Below are positions 27,787 through 36,428 of a stretch of 64,000 bases of DNA, in pieces (within the stretch, counting starts at the first letter, position 1; each line of letters opens with the position of its first letter). The DNA comes from GCA-2748575 sp965222725 (lineage in GTDB: Bacteria > Pseudomonadota > Gammaproteobacteria > Pseudomonadales > Ketobacteraceae). Location of the stretch: contig OZ244969.1 in the NCBI GenBank assembly GCA_965222725.1, forward strand, positions 5,456,001-5,520,000. The letters are read 5' to 3'. Below the pieces are notes generated by a model. That model made no database searches. It was given only the letters and a program-made list of their open reading frames with translations, and was not told where the DNA came from. Position numbers and translations under genes: made by a program.

Positions 27787-30588
27787 CTAGAAAACCCCGA
27801 CCGTATCAAGAGCAGCCACAGTTGTTGCCAACTGGAACAGTATCTGACTCATACTAGTCCAATATGCCATCGTACTCATCGCATCTGTATCATAGGGAAC
27901 CACTATTGAGTCCCCCGGACCAACACCATCATTCCTGTCAAAAACCCAACCATTCTTAACCGATATAATTTTACCATTTGGCTTAATTACGTATATCCGA
28001 TCCTCATCAGATTTCGCAGTGTATCCACCACTGATATCAATATAATCAAATACATCCAAACCGCTTTCATAGAAATGAGAAGTCGGAAATTGCACCTCTC
28101 CCACAACAGACACTTCAGTTGCGGCTCGCGGAATCACCAGGTGGTCTTCACTCTTCAACCGTATAGGCTGCTTCACCTTCCCATTCAACATCTTTGGCAG
28201 GTCAATCACCAGCCTGCCGGTTGCACGCGCAGTAGTGAGCTGCTCCAACATACTTTCTCCAAGCGAGGCTGAATCCAGCTTTTTGGTTTCACCTTTCGCT
28301 GCATCCAGCCGCATATCGGCTAGATCTTTTTCTAATTGCGCTTTGAACTTGAGTATTTGTTGTTGCTCTCTTTTTCGCAATTCATCTCTCATAAAAATTG
28401 CAGCACTAGCATCACCAAACTCAGTAATACCACCAGCGCGCTCCACCAAGTCAACGATGGTATCCCCTTTATAGATAGGGTAAACGCCAGGAAACCTTAC
28501 TTCCCCTGAAATTATTACTGTTTCTTTATCAGACCAGTTAGGTATTCTTTTGATATACAGCTGATCACGCGAGCTTAACTTATACTGACCGGCTTCCGAT
28601 AAATCTACTTCAACCCGTTCAAACACCTTAGTCTTGCTTTCAGTAACCTTTGAGCGGGTAATCTCAGCCCCCATGGTATAAGCACTTTCCTGATAACCAC
28701 CAGCAGCCTGAATTAATTGATCAACACTCATCATTTCAGTGAGCGGATAATCTCCGGGAAATCTTACAAGACCGCTGACAGAGACAACCATTAAAGGCTG
28801 ATCCTGGCTAGTCTGTAGTCTTAGTTGATCTAATATCGGGGCAATCATTTCTTGGCGAGAGCCGGTAAGACTAAAAACATACAGGCTGTCTTTTGTCGAC
28901 AGCTCGTAATTTAGGTGTGCCGGTATTTTTAAGTTTAATTGCTCTACACTAATACTGGCTCGATTCTGCTGATCCCTAACTAAAAGCGCATATTCAAGAT
29001 CGGTATTAGGCTTCATGCCGGAGGCTGCATTAATTAAATCTTGAACAGACATTTTATTTAAACTAAGCGGGTACTCCGCAGGAAAGCGCACATTGCCAAC
29101 CACCTGAACTATACTGGCAGGTTGCAAATAGTCACTTTGACTCTTGAACCGGGCAATTACCGGCGCAAGTGCCGGCCCTCTGTTTTTCTCTGCACCAAAT
29201 ATAATTAACTCATCCCGAGGAGCCAACTTGGGATCGAGTTCTGTACCCGGGTTGGCCAAGGCTTTAGCCAATGAAAAATGTATTGTCGACACCTTACGCT
29301 CTGGCATTTTCTCGCGTTTAATTAATGCGTAACGCAAATCGGGATTAGGCATTAACGCATCATAGCTCCCGACAATATCAGTAACACGCATTCCTTGTTT
29401 CCAAGAGAAGCCGCCTGGTCGATGCACATGCCCGCTCAGCAAAACCACTCCTTCCATTTTATCGAGCACAGAAGCGATTTGCAGAACATCACCATTCTTC
29501 AGGGGGAGAGATTTGTCATTTGCTATTGTCAGATCCACATCCACAATAGTGCGGCTTCCTTTGTCACTTATTCGCTCAATACGTGATGCGCTGGGAAACG
29601 CCGAGGGCAGGTAGCCTCCTGCCAGGCTTACCGCATCACTAACGATGGCTTTATTCTTAAGCTCATATACTGCCGGACGTTTCACTTCTCCGGATACCCC
29701 TACGGTATCTCCGATAGCAGGAATAAAAATCACATCACCCGGCAACAGTCGTTGATCTTTTGACGTGTCGCCTCTCAGGAGCAGGTCGTATAGATCAAGC
29801 GTACCGATCAGGTTGCCCTTGCGCTTCAGCTGCACGTTCCTCAATGAACCGACCTTAGTGATACCACCACTCACAAACAAAGCGTTGGTCATAGTGCTAA
29901 GTGCACTAACAGTGTATGAGCCTGGGCGATAGGCCTCACCCAATACAAAGATTCGAATTGATCGCAGCGCTCCCATAGTAATACTGGCTTTTACACCAAT
30001 CATTTGACGGGATACGATATCCGTTAAATAGGCCTTCAGCTCCTGATAGGTTTGCCCTGCTACAGAAATAGGCCCAACTTGTGGGAATTGGATTATGCCT
30101 TCCCGATTCACAGCAAGCTCATGGGTCGCGTTTTCCTTCCCGTACAACTGGACCATAACAATATCCCCCGGACCAATTACGTAATCCACTGGCACGGGGA
30201 TATCGGTAGCTGGGGCAAATGTTGAGGGTGACCCGGCAAACAAATCATAACCAAACTGTTTCAGCTTTTGTTTGGTTGCCTGTTCCTTTTGATCTTCTTT
30301 AAGGTCTGCACCATCAGTTGCCTCAGTAGCACTTTTTTCTATAGCTTCATCATCAATTACCTTACTTTCCGCATCACGGGGCTTGATTACTTCCGGAGAT
30401 TCCACAACACTTTGACTGGGAAGTGAACCACTCGGCAACTCCACCCCATACTGCTCAGCCAGTCTTTTCTGCTCATCAGGACTAAGATTCTTGAACGCCT
30501 CAATCTGCGCCGGAGTCGGCGTGAAGGCATGACCCCACACAGGAATAAACAACAGAACACTGATCAGTATTCGCATGATCCCCATCAT
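27787..30588 (-). CDS. Long Wza-like polysaccharide export protein with many SLBB domains
   Basis: This 933-residue protein is an outer-membrane polysaccharide export (OPX) family member. A signal peptide (MRILISVLLFIPVWGHAF) is followed by a charged linker with SPDEQKRLAEQYGV, then the Poly_export domain (DYVIGPGDIVMVQLYGKENATHELAVNREG). After it come about seven SLBB repeats, each with a V-x-G-x-V-x-x-P-x-x-Y/F pattern such as VSGEVKRPAVYEL, LSGHVHRPGGF and ISGEVRFPGVYPI. Classical Wza is about 380 residues, so this one is more than twice as long. The signal peptide shows no lipobox. AGGAAG precedes the ATG at seven bases. It opens the assembly part of the locus. Confidence 0.88.
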   Translation of the reverse strand: MMGIMRILISVLLFIPVWGHAFTPTPAQIEAFKNLSPDEQKRLAEQYGVELPSGSLPSQSVVESPEVIKPRDAESKVIDDEAIEKSATEATDGADLKEDQKEQATKQKLKQFGYDLFAGSPSTFAPATDIPVPVDYVIGPGDIVMVQLYGKENATHELAVNREGIIQFPQVGPISVAGQTYQELKAYLTDIVSRQMIGVKASITMGALRSIRIFVLGEAYRPGSYTVSALSTMTNALFVSGGITKVGSLRNVQLKRKGNLIGTLDLYDLLLRGDTSKDQRLLPGDVIFIPAIGDTVGVSGEVKRPAVYELKNKAIVSDAVSLAGGYLPSAFPSASRIERISDKGSRTIVDVDLTIANDKSLPLKNGDVLQIASVLDKMEGVVLLSGHVHRPGGFSWKQGMRVTDIVGSYDALMPNPDLRYALIKREKMPERKVSTIHFSLAKALANPGTELDPKLAPRDELIIFGAEKNRGPALAPVIARFKSQSDYLQPASIVQVVGNVRFPAEYPLSLNKMSVQDLINAASGMKPNTDLEYALLVRDQQNRASISVEQLNLKIPAHLNYELSTKDSLYVFSLTGSRQEMIAPILDQLRLQTSQDQPLMVVSVSGLVRFPGDYPLTEMMSVDQLIQAAGGYQESAYTMGAEITRSKVTESKTKVFERVEVDLSEAGQYKLSSRDQLYIKRIPNWSDKETVIISGEVRFPGVYPIYKGDTIVDLVERAGGITEFGDASAAIFMRDELRKREQQQILKFKAQLEKDLADMRLDAAKGETKKLDSASLGESMLEQLTTARATGRLVIDLPKMLNGKVKQPIRLKSEDHLVIPRAATEVSVVGEVQFPTSHFYESGLDVFDYIDISGGYTAKSDEDRIYVIKPNGKIISVKNGWVFDRNDGVGPGDSIVVPYDTDAMSTMAYWTSMSQILFQLATTVAALDTVGVF

Positions 30589-30756
30589 GACATTACTTCC
30601 TATTTAACTCGGTCTTTTCTATGGATTGGACTGATTGATTACTTCTAATTGTTATATTCAATTTTCGATCTGAGTATTGTCGTAAAGTGATGATTTAACA
30701 AGTTTAATTGAGAACTTAATATGCCCGAGAAACAATTCGACTGAAAAACATACGGG

Positions 30757-30780
30757 TCTTTCAGGCCCACTCCTGAAAGA
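30757..30780. repeat. 9-base inverted repeat between cysC and the wza-like gene
   Basis: TCTTTCAGG and CCTGAAAGA are perfect arms around a six-base loop. On the minus strand a run of five T residues follows only after eight further bases, so it is a poor terminator, but it could slow or partly stop cysC transcription before the wza-like gene. Confidence 0.5.
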
Positions 30781-30801
30781 GCAGGCCACTAGCCAAAAAG
30801 C

Positions 30802-31410
30802 TTAAAGAATCAGCTCTTTCGCTTTCAGGTATTCGATAATCTTGGCCACATTCTCTTCAACAGAATTCGCAGCATTATCCAATACCAGCTCAGGATTCTC
30901 CGGCTCCTCATAGGGGGAATCAATCCCGGTAAAATTCTTGATCTCACCCTGGCGGGCTTTTTTATACAAGCCTTTAGGATCACGTTCTTCGCATACGTCC
31001 AGGGGCGCCTTCACGAACACCTCTACAAACTCGCCTTCATCCAGCAGGTCACGGGCCAGCTGACGTTCTGCTCGGAACGGTGAAATAAAGGCCGTCACCA
31101 CAATCATCCCCGCATCCACGAACAGCTTGCTCATTTCGGCGATACGACGAATGTTTTCTACACGATCCGCATCGCTGAAGCCCAGATCCTTGTTCAGGCC
31201 ATGGCGTACGTTGTCCCCATCCAGAATATAGGAGTGCTGATCCATGCTGAACAGCTCATGCTCCAATGCGTTTGCTATAGTTGATTTTCCGGAACCACTC
31301 AGGCCCGTCAGCCACAACAGAAAAGGACGTTGTTTTTTCTGTTTTGCACGCTCCAACTTGGTTATTTTGTGATCATGCCATGTCAGATTGTTGTCCGCAG
31401 GTGACTGCAT
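30802..31410 (-). CDS. cysC: Adenylylsulfate kinase
   Basis: CysC phosphorylates adenylylsulfate (APS) with ATP to give PAPS, the activated sulfate used by sulfotransferases and in assimilation. The 202 residues match the family. The P-loop is WLTGLSGSGKST near residue 34, followed by DGDNVRHGLNKDLGFSDADR, FISPFRAERQ and the C-terminal FTGIDSPYEEP. No cysD/cysN genes are beside it. It stands alone at the upstream end of the polysaccharide locus that also encodes a sulfotransferase, which suggests a supply role for glycan sulfation as well as, or instead of, assimilation. Confidence 0.95.
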   Translation of the reverse strand: MQSPADNNLTWHDHKITKLERAKQKKQRPFLLWLTGLSGSGKSTIANALEHELFSMDQHSYILDGDNVRHGLNKDLGFSDADRVENIRRIAEMSKLFVDAGMIVVTAFISPFRAERQLARDLLDEGEFVEVFVKAPLDVCEERDPKGLYKKARQGEIKNFTGIDSPYEEPENPELVLDNAANSVEENVAKIIEYLKAKELIL

Positions 31411-31523
31411 TGACTACCTCTCCTTTAAAGTCTTTTCCACTAGGTTCATAGTTATAGCATCTAACCATATATCGTGTAGTAATTTCCCGAAAAAATTCAA
31501 AAATTAGCTGGAATTTCAATAAT

Positions 31524-32033
31524 ATGGAACAAAAAACACCCAAACCGGTTTCCGCCTCCGCGATCGACAATCACGTATACAAAGCGTTCCCGAATGATCT
31601 GAATGCACACCACACCGTATTCGGTGGTCTGGTCATGTCCATCTGTGATCGTATCGCGCTGGTTGTCTCTGAACGGCACAGTGGCAAAGTCTGCGTAACC
31701 GCCTCTGTAGACTCCATGCATTTCCGGGCACCGGCTAAAGATGGGGATACCCTGATCTTCAAGGCCGCCATCAACCGGGCCTGGAGCAGTTCAATGGAAA
31801 TCGGCGTTAAAGTAATGGCAGAGAACAGCTTCCTGGGAGAAGAGCGCCATATCGTATCGGCTTACTTTACCTTTGTGGCGCTGGATGAAAACCATATTCC
31901 GACAGACGTACCGCAGGTTTTACCGGAGACTGCTCAAGAAAAGCAGCGTTTTGACCATGCGGAAATCCGGCGCAATGCCCGGCTACGAATGAGAAATGAG
32001 CTGAAGGCAGCCAAGGCCAAGCTAAACCCATAG
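31524..32033 (+). CDS. Acyl-CoA thioesterase, hotdog fold (YciA/BFIT type)
   Basis: This 169-residue single-hotdog protein probably hydrolyses acyl-CoA esters in the cytoplasm. Diagnostic features are NDLNAHHTVFGGLVMSICDRIALVV, in which the asparagine/aspartate region and the GG turn form the active site, and VDSMHFRAPAKDGDTL in the second half. The C terminus is a basic helix. GGAA lies upstream of the ATG at the right distance. It is divergent from cysC and convergent with the MlaC-like gene through a shared terminator. Confidence 0.88.
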   Translation: MEQKTPKPVSASAIDNHVYKAFPNDLNAHHTVFGGLVMSICDRIALVVSERHSGKVCVTASVDSMHFRAPAKDGDTLIFKAAINRAWSSSMEIGVKVMAENSFLGEERHIVSAYFTFVALDENHIPTDVPQVLPETAQEKQRFDHAEIRRNARLRMRNELKAAKAKLNP

Positions 32034-32079
32034 CCGTTGTAACAGCCCCCGATAACCGCAAAGCATTGCCCCAAAACGA

Positions 32080-32110
32080 AAAATGCCAGCGCTGATGGCT
32101 GGCATTTTCA
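32080..32110. terminator. Bidirectional terminator between thioesterase and mlaC-like genes
   Basis: AAAATGCCAGC (32080-32090) pairs perfectly with GCTGGCATTTT (32098-32108) around a seven-base loop. A-rich sequence on one side and T-rich on the other allow termination in both directions, which suits the two convergent genes. Confidence 0.8.
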
Positions 32111-32130
32111 ATTCCCCGAACAACTCAGTA

Positions 32131-32826
32131 TCACTGCTCGGCAGCAACGGCCTCGCCTACAGCGCCGTTAATCTTGGCCTGATCCTGTTTACTCTCGGTT
32201 TCCAGCTGCGCGATCAGGGATTCGATCCCCTTGCGGCTCATTTCTTCGTTGCTGGCGGTTTTAAAGCTCTGCAGCATGGAAACGCCTTCCACAATCACGT
32301 CGTACACCATCCAGATGTCGCTTTTATCGTTGTGGAACAGTTTGTAATCAATCAGGTATTTCTTGCCTGACGATTTATTAACCACCTCACTTTTCACCAG
32401 GGCACGGTTGCCACGGTTATTGAATTTGCTGCCGGTGACCTCCAGCTCATAGGCCTGATCCGGGTCATACTGGGATGCCATGGCATAAGACACGCGGTTT
32501 TTAAAGGCTGACGTATAACGATTCTGCTGGTCTTCCGTAATACTGCGCCAGTGCTTGCCTAATATCTGCATGGCCATTTTGTCGAAGGATACATAAGGGC
32601 CCAGCACTTCTTCACCAATCTCCACCAGCAGTGTGCGGTCATTGGCTACCGCCTCTTTTTCATTCTGCAGGCGCAGGTTCATTTCATCGAACAGGCGCTC
32701 AATCAGCGTGTCCGGCTTTACCCCTGCGGTGGAGGCTGCCTGAACATTCAGGCTCAACACGCCCAGCAAAACCATTAACGCCGGTAATAGCCCGTATTGC
32801 TTAAGTTGCGTGTAGAAGTGACTCAC
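32131..32826 (-). CDS. MlaC-type phospholipid-binding protein
   Basis: This is the periplasmic carrier family that shuttles phospholipid between the outer-membrane MlaA complex and the inner-membrane MlaFEDB transporter. After a signal sequence (YGLLPALMVLLGVLSLNVQA) comes the MlaC domain: TLIERLFDEMN, VLGPYVSFDKMAMQILGKHW, AFKNRVSYAMA, and YDVIVEGVSMLQSFK. The start is uncertain. GTG at 32826 has AAGGAG six bases upstream, while in-frame ATGs at 32844 and 32859 lie in a 15-base tandem duplication with shorter spacing. No other mla gene is beside it, so a different lipid role is possible. Confidence 0.88.
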   Translation of the reverse strand: MSHFYTQLKQYGLLPALMVLLGVLSLNVQAASTAGVKPDTLIERLFDEMNLRLQNEKEAVANDRTLLVEIGEEVLGPYVSFDKMAMQILGKHWRSITEDQQNRYTSAFKNRVSYAMASQYDPDQAYELEVTGSKFNNRGNRALVKSEVVNKSSGKKYLIDYKLFHNDKSDIWMVYDVIVEGVSMLQSFKTASNEEMSRKGIESLIAQLETESKQDQAKINGAVGEAVAAEQ

Positions 32827-32834
32827 TGAACTCT

Positions 32835-32864
32835 CCTTACTCATATTCCCCTTACTCATATTCC
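32835..32864. repeat. 15-base tandem duplication at the mlaC-like start
   Basis: On the plus strand CCTTACTCATATTCC occurs twice without a gap (32835-32849 and 32850-32864). Each copy carries, on the minus strand, a GGAATATG ribosome-binding/start-like segment in the same frame, giving the gene several alternative starts. Confidence 0.85.
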
Positions 32865-32981
32865 TTTCTCGTTCTCTCTTCAATTCAACCTGATCGCGAT
32901 AGCATCGTGTTTAACGATTAAAATCTAACCGCCAACTCTATAACAGAGGCCGGCAGCTTTCCATACCTGATTCGGTACAGA

Positions 32982-33293
32982 CTATTCCACAGCCAGCTTG
33001 TTCGCATTAGCCTGCAGAATGCCTTTGCCAATGCCCTTAACATCCGCCAGTTCTTCCACGGTGCCGAACGCGCCATACTTTTCGCGGTATTCAACAATCA
33101 GCTCGGCTTTTTTCTTGCCAACACCTTTCAGGCCATTGGCCAGTTCATCAGCCGATGCTGTATTGATATTCACTTTGGCCTGAACAGTTTCCTGCTGGGC
33201 CGTGGTTTCCGGGGCGGATTCCTCGGCCGCTACCGGTAATACGGTACCAAAGGCCAGGGCAATGATCATGAGAAAAATATTGTAAATTTTCAT
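32982..33293 (-). CDS. ComEA-like helix-hairpin-helix DNA-binding protein
   Basis: This 103-residue exported protein has a signal peptide (MKIYNIFLMIIALAFGTVLPVAA), an acidic/Gln linker and a C-terminal double helix-hairpin-helix domain: VNINTASADELANGLKGVGKKKAELIVEY and LADVKGIGKGILQANANKL. ComEA proteins bind double-stranded DNA in the periplasm during natural uptake. Short ComEA-like proteins are common in proteobacteria and are not proof of competence. I chose the ATG at 33293, where the signal peptide starts; the longer frame adds an unlikely hydrophilic stretch. Confidence 0.88.
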   Translation of the reverse strand: MKIYNIFLMIIALAFGTVLPVAAEESAPETTAQQETVQAKVNINTASADELANGLKGVGKKKAELIVEYREKYGAFGTVEELADVKGIGKGILQANANKLAVE

Positions 33294-33481
33294 AGGAATA
33301 ATTCCTTTTAGTCTATTAGTGTCTTCCGTAAACACGAGCTATCGTCGATCAAATGAAAGACAGCTCACACACAAGGCTTCGCCCTTTTTCTCATGCATTC
33401 ATACTATTATCCGGGAACTGAACGCCGGCTGAACCCCTCATTCAGGCGATCGACAACCTTTATTCTCTCAGCGAAAAGCCA

Positions 33482-34210
33482 TTAGCCGCGCAGGCTGGCC
33501 AGAATCTTCTCCAGAGCCTGGTCCGGATTCAGTGCCTGGGTAATCGGCCGCCCGATCACCATATAGTCCACGCCATCCGCCTGGGCCTGCGCCGGGGTCA
33601 CCACCCGACGTTGGTCTCCGGCCTCTGCATCCGCCGGGCGAATTCCCGGGGTAACCAGCTTGAACGTCTGACCCAGGGCCGATTTCAGGGCGCTCGCCTC
33701 CCGGGCAGAGCACACCACCCCATCCAGCCCGGCATCCAGTGTCAGGGTGGCTAATCTGAGCACATGCTCCATGGGGTCGCAGTCAATTCCAATGGCCCGC
33801 AGATCAGTTTCATCCATAGAGGTGAGCACCGTTACCGCGATCAGCAAACTGCCGGAGCCGGTCTGGTCCACCGCGTCGCGGGCCGCTTCCAGCATTCTTG
33901 GCCCACCGGAGGCATGAACGTTCAGCATCCACACACCCATATCAGCCGCTACGGAGCAAGCCTTGGCCACCGTATTGGGGATATCGTGATATTTCAGATC
34001 CAGGAACAACTCAAATCCCCGGTCGTGCAGGGCTTTGACAATGGCGGGGCCTTCCCGGGTGAAGAGCTCCTTGCCCACTTTCACCCGGCATTGCGCCGGA
34101 TCCAGCCGATCAGCCATGTCCAGTGCGGCATCCCCATGGGGAAAATCCAGTGCGACTATTACGGGGGATATAGGGGGTACGGGGGATACCGGGGGATTAA
34201 CTTCGCTCAT
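33482..34210 (-). CDS. pyrF: Orotidine 5'-phosphate decarboxylase
   Basis: PyrF makes UMP from OMP, the last step of pyrimidine synthesis. The 242 residues carry the family motifs [24 protein letters not shown], the catalytic [12 protein letters not shown] and the phosphate-binding TPGIRP near the C terminus. The ATG at 34210 is 32 bases after the lapB stop, and the lapA-lapB-pyrF order is common in gammaproteobacteria. The first 15 residues form a Pro/Val/Ser-rich extension ([14 protein letters not shown]) encoded by short C-rich repeats and not expected in the family. Confidence 0.97.
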   Translation of the reverse strand: MSEVNPPVSPVPPISPVIVALDFPHGDAALDMADRLDPAQCRVKVGKELFTREGPAIVKALHDRGFELFLDLKYHDIPNTVAKACSVAADMGVWMLNVHASGGPRMLEAARDAVDQTGSGSLLIAVTVLTSMDETDLRAIGIDCDPMEHVLRLATLTLDAGLDGVVCSAREASALKSALGQTFKLVTPGIRPADAEAGDQRRVVTPAQAQADGVDYMVIGRPITQALNPDQALEKILASLRG

Positions 34211-34242
34211 AAAGGAACCTGTGTAAGAAACCAGTGTGTTTG

Positions 34243-35415
34243 CTATTCGCCTTCCAGACCATGGATAGGTTTCACCGTACCCCATTCCTTGCAACTGGGG
34301 CAGTGCCAGTGCAGGCGCTTGCCGTCAAAACCGCACTGGGTGCAGCGGTAGCGGGGCTTGTTCTGAATCAACTGATGGGTGAATGCCTGAAGAATGGAAA
34401 GGTTATCACGGGCGGCACCGTCTGTGTGAGGAATGTGGTATTCAATCAGCCGGTTAAGGCCCTTCACTGAGGGCCGCTTTTTCAGATATTCAGACAGCAC
34501 AAAGGCACCGGCTTTATCATCCTCAATAGCAGACACCTTTTCCGCCAGCTTGATCACAATGGATATGGCCGGGTGCTCTTCCAGCACTTCAAACAGATAC
34601 CGGGTAAATTCCCGGGGCTGCTCCAGACCATCATAACTCTGCTCCAGCAGGTCCAGAATTTCCGGTATAAAGGCCGCGTCCTGATGGCGCACCCGGCGCA
34701 GCACCTTGATAGCTTCCTTGTAGTTTTTCTGGGAAATTTCCAGCCGTGCCTGAATCAGGCTGGCCCGCACACAGGCCTTGTCCGCCTGCAGTGCTTTTTT
34801 CAGATGGCGGCGGCAATCCACATTGTCATTCAGTTCCAGCGCCGCTTCCGCCAGCTCACAATAATAATGGGCCAGTCGGTGGCCATAGTCAGATTTACCC
34901 CGGCTCATCAGTTGCTGGGCAACGTCCACGGCATCCTGCCACTCTTTTTCCTGTTCGTAGATGGACAGCAGTTTTTCCAGACAGTCCACCACCTGCTGGC
35001 CACCCTCTTCCACCAGTTCCTTCAGCAAACGTTCCGAGCGATCAAATAAACCGGCCTTGAGATAGTCCTTGGAAAGCTCCAGGCGCACAGTCGCCTGCTG
35101 TTCTTTATTCAGACTGGGGCGAGCCAGCAGATCCTGGTGAATCCGGATGGCCCGGTCCACTTCGCCACGGCGCCGGAACAGGCTGCCCATCACCAGGTAG
35201 GTGTCCACCGTATCCGGACTGATCTGCAGGGTTTTCAGAAACACTTCCATGGCTTCGTCCTGCTTTTCATTGAGTAGCAGGTTCACACCACGAAAATAAT
35301 CACGGGATAAAGGCGCCGCGTTGGTACGGGGTTGGCGTTTGCTTTCCATTTTGCCCAACAGCCAACCGATCACAATGGCAACAAACAACAGGGTACCAAC
35401 CAGCAGATCCGCCAT
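34243..35415 (-). CDS. lapB: LPS assembly protein LapB
   Basis: LapB (YciM) is an inner-membrane-anchored TPR protein that helps present LpxC to FtsH and co-ordinates LPS synthesis with transport. The 390 residues begin with one membrane helix ([18 protein letters not shown]), continue with about nine TPR-type helical repeats, and end in a rubredoxin-like zinc site, [10 protein letters not shown] and [10 protein letters not shown]. It starts three bases after lapA and precedes pyrF, a conserved arrangement. Confidence 0.96.
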   Translation of the reverse strand: MADLLVGTLLFVAIVIGWLLGKMESKRQPRTNAAPLSRDYFRGVNLLLNEKQDEAMEVFLKTLQISPDTVDTYLVMGSLFRRRGEVDRAIRIHQDLLARPSLNKEQQATVRLELSKDYLKAGLFDRSERLLKELVEEGGQQVVDCLEKLLSIYEQEKEWQDAVDVAQQLMSRGKSDYGHRLAHYYCELAEAALELNDNVDCRRHLKKALQADKACVRASLIQARLEISQKNYKEAIKVLRRVRHQDAAFIPEILDLLEQSYDGLEQPREFTRYLFEVLEEHPAISIVIKLAEKVSAIEDDKAGAFVLSEYLKKRPSVKGLNRLIEYHIPHTDGAARDNLSILQAFTHQLIQNKPRYRCTQCGFDGKRLHWHCPSCKEWGTVKPIHGLEGE

Positions 35416-35418
35416 AGA

Positions 35419-35727
35419 TCAGGGAGCATCCTTGAACGAGGTGGTGCGCAGGGACTCTATCTGCTTTTCATAGGAGCGCACTTTACGGCGGGCCGCCTGC
35501 AGTTCCAGAACCTGGATCAGGATATAGGCCACACACAGAATAACACCCACCAGCAAACCGCCCAGAAAGGAGTACCCGGACAATTCACCTACAGTAAAAT
35601 TCATCGGATTAGCACTGATAAGGGTTTGCACAGGAATTTCCAGATCGTTGCGCACCACAAACATGCCCACAACGCCCCCTACCACAACAACAGTAAAAAC
35701 AATCAGTAAAAGCTTAATAATGCCCAT
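35419..35727 (-). CDS. lapA: LapA family inner-membrane protein
   Basis: This 102-residue protein has two membrane helices (IIKLLLIVFTVVVVGGVVGMFVV and GYSFLGGLLVGVILCVAYILIQ), with NP-x-NFTVGE between them, then a short cytoplasmic coiled-coil (ELQAARRKVRSYEKQIESLR), the plan of the LapA (YciS) domain. It is next to lapB with three bases between them. The partner gene order supports the name. Confidence 0.92.
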   Translation of the reverse strand: MGIIKLLLIVFTVVVVGGVVGMFVVRNDLEIPVQTLISANPMNFTVGELSGYSFLGGLLVGVILCVAYILIQVLELQAARRKVRSYEKQIESLRTTSFKDAP

Positions 35728-35786
35728 GATTTCTAATATTTATCAGCGAATGAGTGGGGCTATTGTAGGGCGGATAGCCCGGCAGA

Positions 35787-35823
35787 ATCAAAACAAAATC
35801 AGGCACAGGCGGCTGCCTGTGCC
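35787..35823 (-). terminator. Rho-independent terminator of ihfB
   Basis: On the minus strand GGCACAGGC pairs with GCCTGTGCC around the loop AGCC and is followed by TGATTTTGTTTTG. It lies just after the ihfB stop and separates ihfB from lapA. Confidence 0.75.
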
Positions 35824-35850
35824 CTGGAATCGATAAGGAAGTGGCGGGAG

Positions 35851-36162
35851 CTAACCCACTCTTTGCTGACTTGGCTGATCCAGTTCTTCGTTAACGCGGT
35901 CCCGCAATTCTTTGCCGGGTTTAAAATGGGGAACATACTTTCCGGTCAGATCAACAGACTCACCGGTTTTAGGATTTCTGCCGATTCGCGGCGAGCGATA
36001 ATGCAGGGAAAAACTGCCAAAGCCACGGATCTCGATTCGCCCGCCTGTAGCCAGGGTTTGCGACATTTCTTCGATCATGGTTTTGATAGCCAGCTCAACA
36101 TCTTTCTGCGATAACTGGGACTGTTTCTGCGCGACGCGCTCAATTAATTCTGACTTAGTCAA
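35851..36162 (-). CDS. ihfB: Integration host factor subunit beta
   Basis: IHF-beta pairs with IHF-alpha to bend DNA sharply at specific sites. The 103-residue product begins [13 protein letters not shown] and carries the HU/IHF fold with [16 protein letters not shown] and the DNA-intercalating arm [14 protein letters not shown]. The start is a TTG (36160-36162). AAGGAG lies seven bases upstream and homologues begin at this residue; an upstream frame would add unrelated residues. The usual upstream neighbour rpsA is absent, and a rhomboid gene diverges instead, so ihfB must have its own promoter in the A+T-rich gap. Confidence 0.95.
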   Translation of the reverse strand: MTKSELIERVAQKQSQLSQKDVELAIKTMIEEMSQTLATGGRIEIRGFGSFSLHYRSPRIGRNPKTGESVDLTGKYVPHFKPGKELRDRVNEELDQPSQQRVG

Positions 36163-36169
36163 AGCCTGG

Positions 36170-36175
36170 CTCCTT
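36170..36175 (-). promoter_or_regulatory. Shine-Dalgarno sequence deciding the ihfB TTG start
   Basis: AAGGAG on the minus strand, seven bases before the TTG codon at 36162. No alternative start in frame has a comparable site. Confidence 0.85.
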
Positions 36176-36428
36176 ATCGATATTTTTATGTAAACACAAA
36201 TCAGCGTTAACTGTTTGAGAATACTGTATTTATTAAGATAACCCACCTTTAAAATATAGCAAATTATCTCTGCAAAACTGCTCACCTGATAGACAAATTC
36301 GCTCTGTGACTACCAAGTCATATGCGTAACAGGCCAATTTCCCCCAAATCCCGCCAAAAAATCGACCTTTAAACGCGAAACCCGTCAGGATTTTGCTTTA
36401 ATTAATAAGATTAAGCCGGATAGACGAT

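Noticed and set aside
30589..30801. JUMPstart/ops element at the head of the polysaccharide operon
   Set aside because: No GGCGGTAG match on either strand; only GGCTAGTGG-like sequence is present.
8340..31410. Insertion sequences or transposase remnants at the edges of the polysaccharide locus
   Set aside because: No transposase motif and no terminal inverted repeats with target duplication were found.
36163..36428. IHF autoregulatory site upstream of ihfB
   Set aside because: The best match, AATCAGCGTTAAC, fails several positions of WATCAANNNNTTR.
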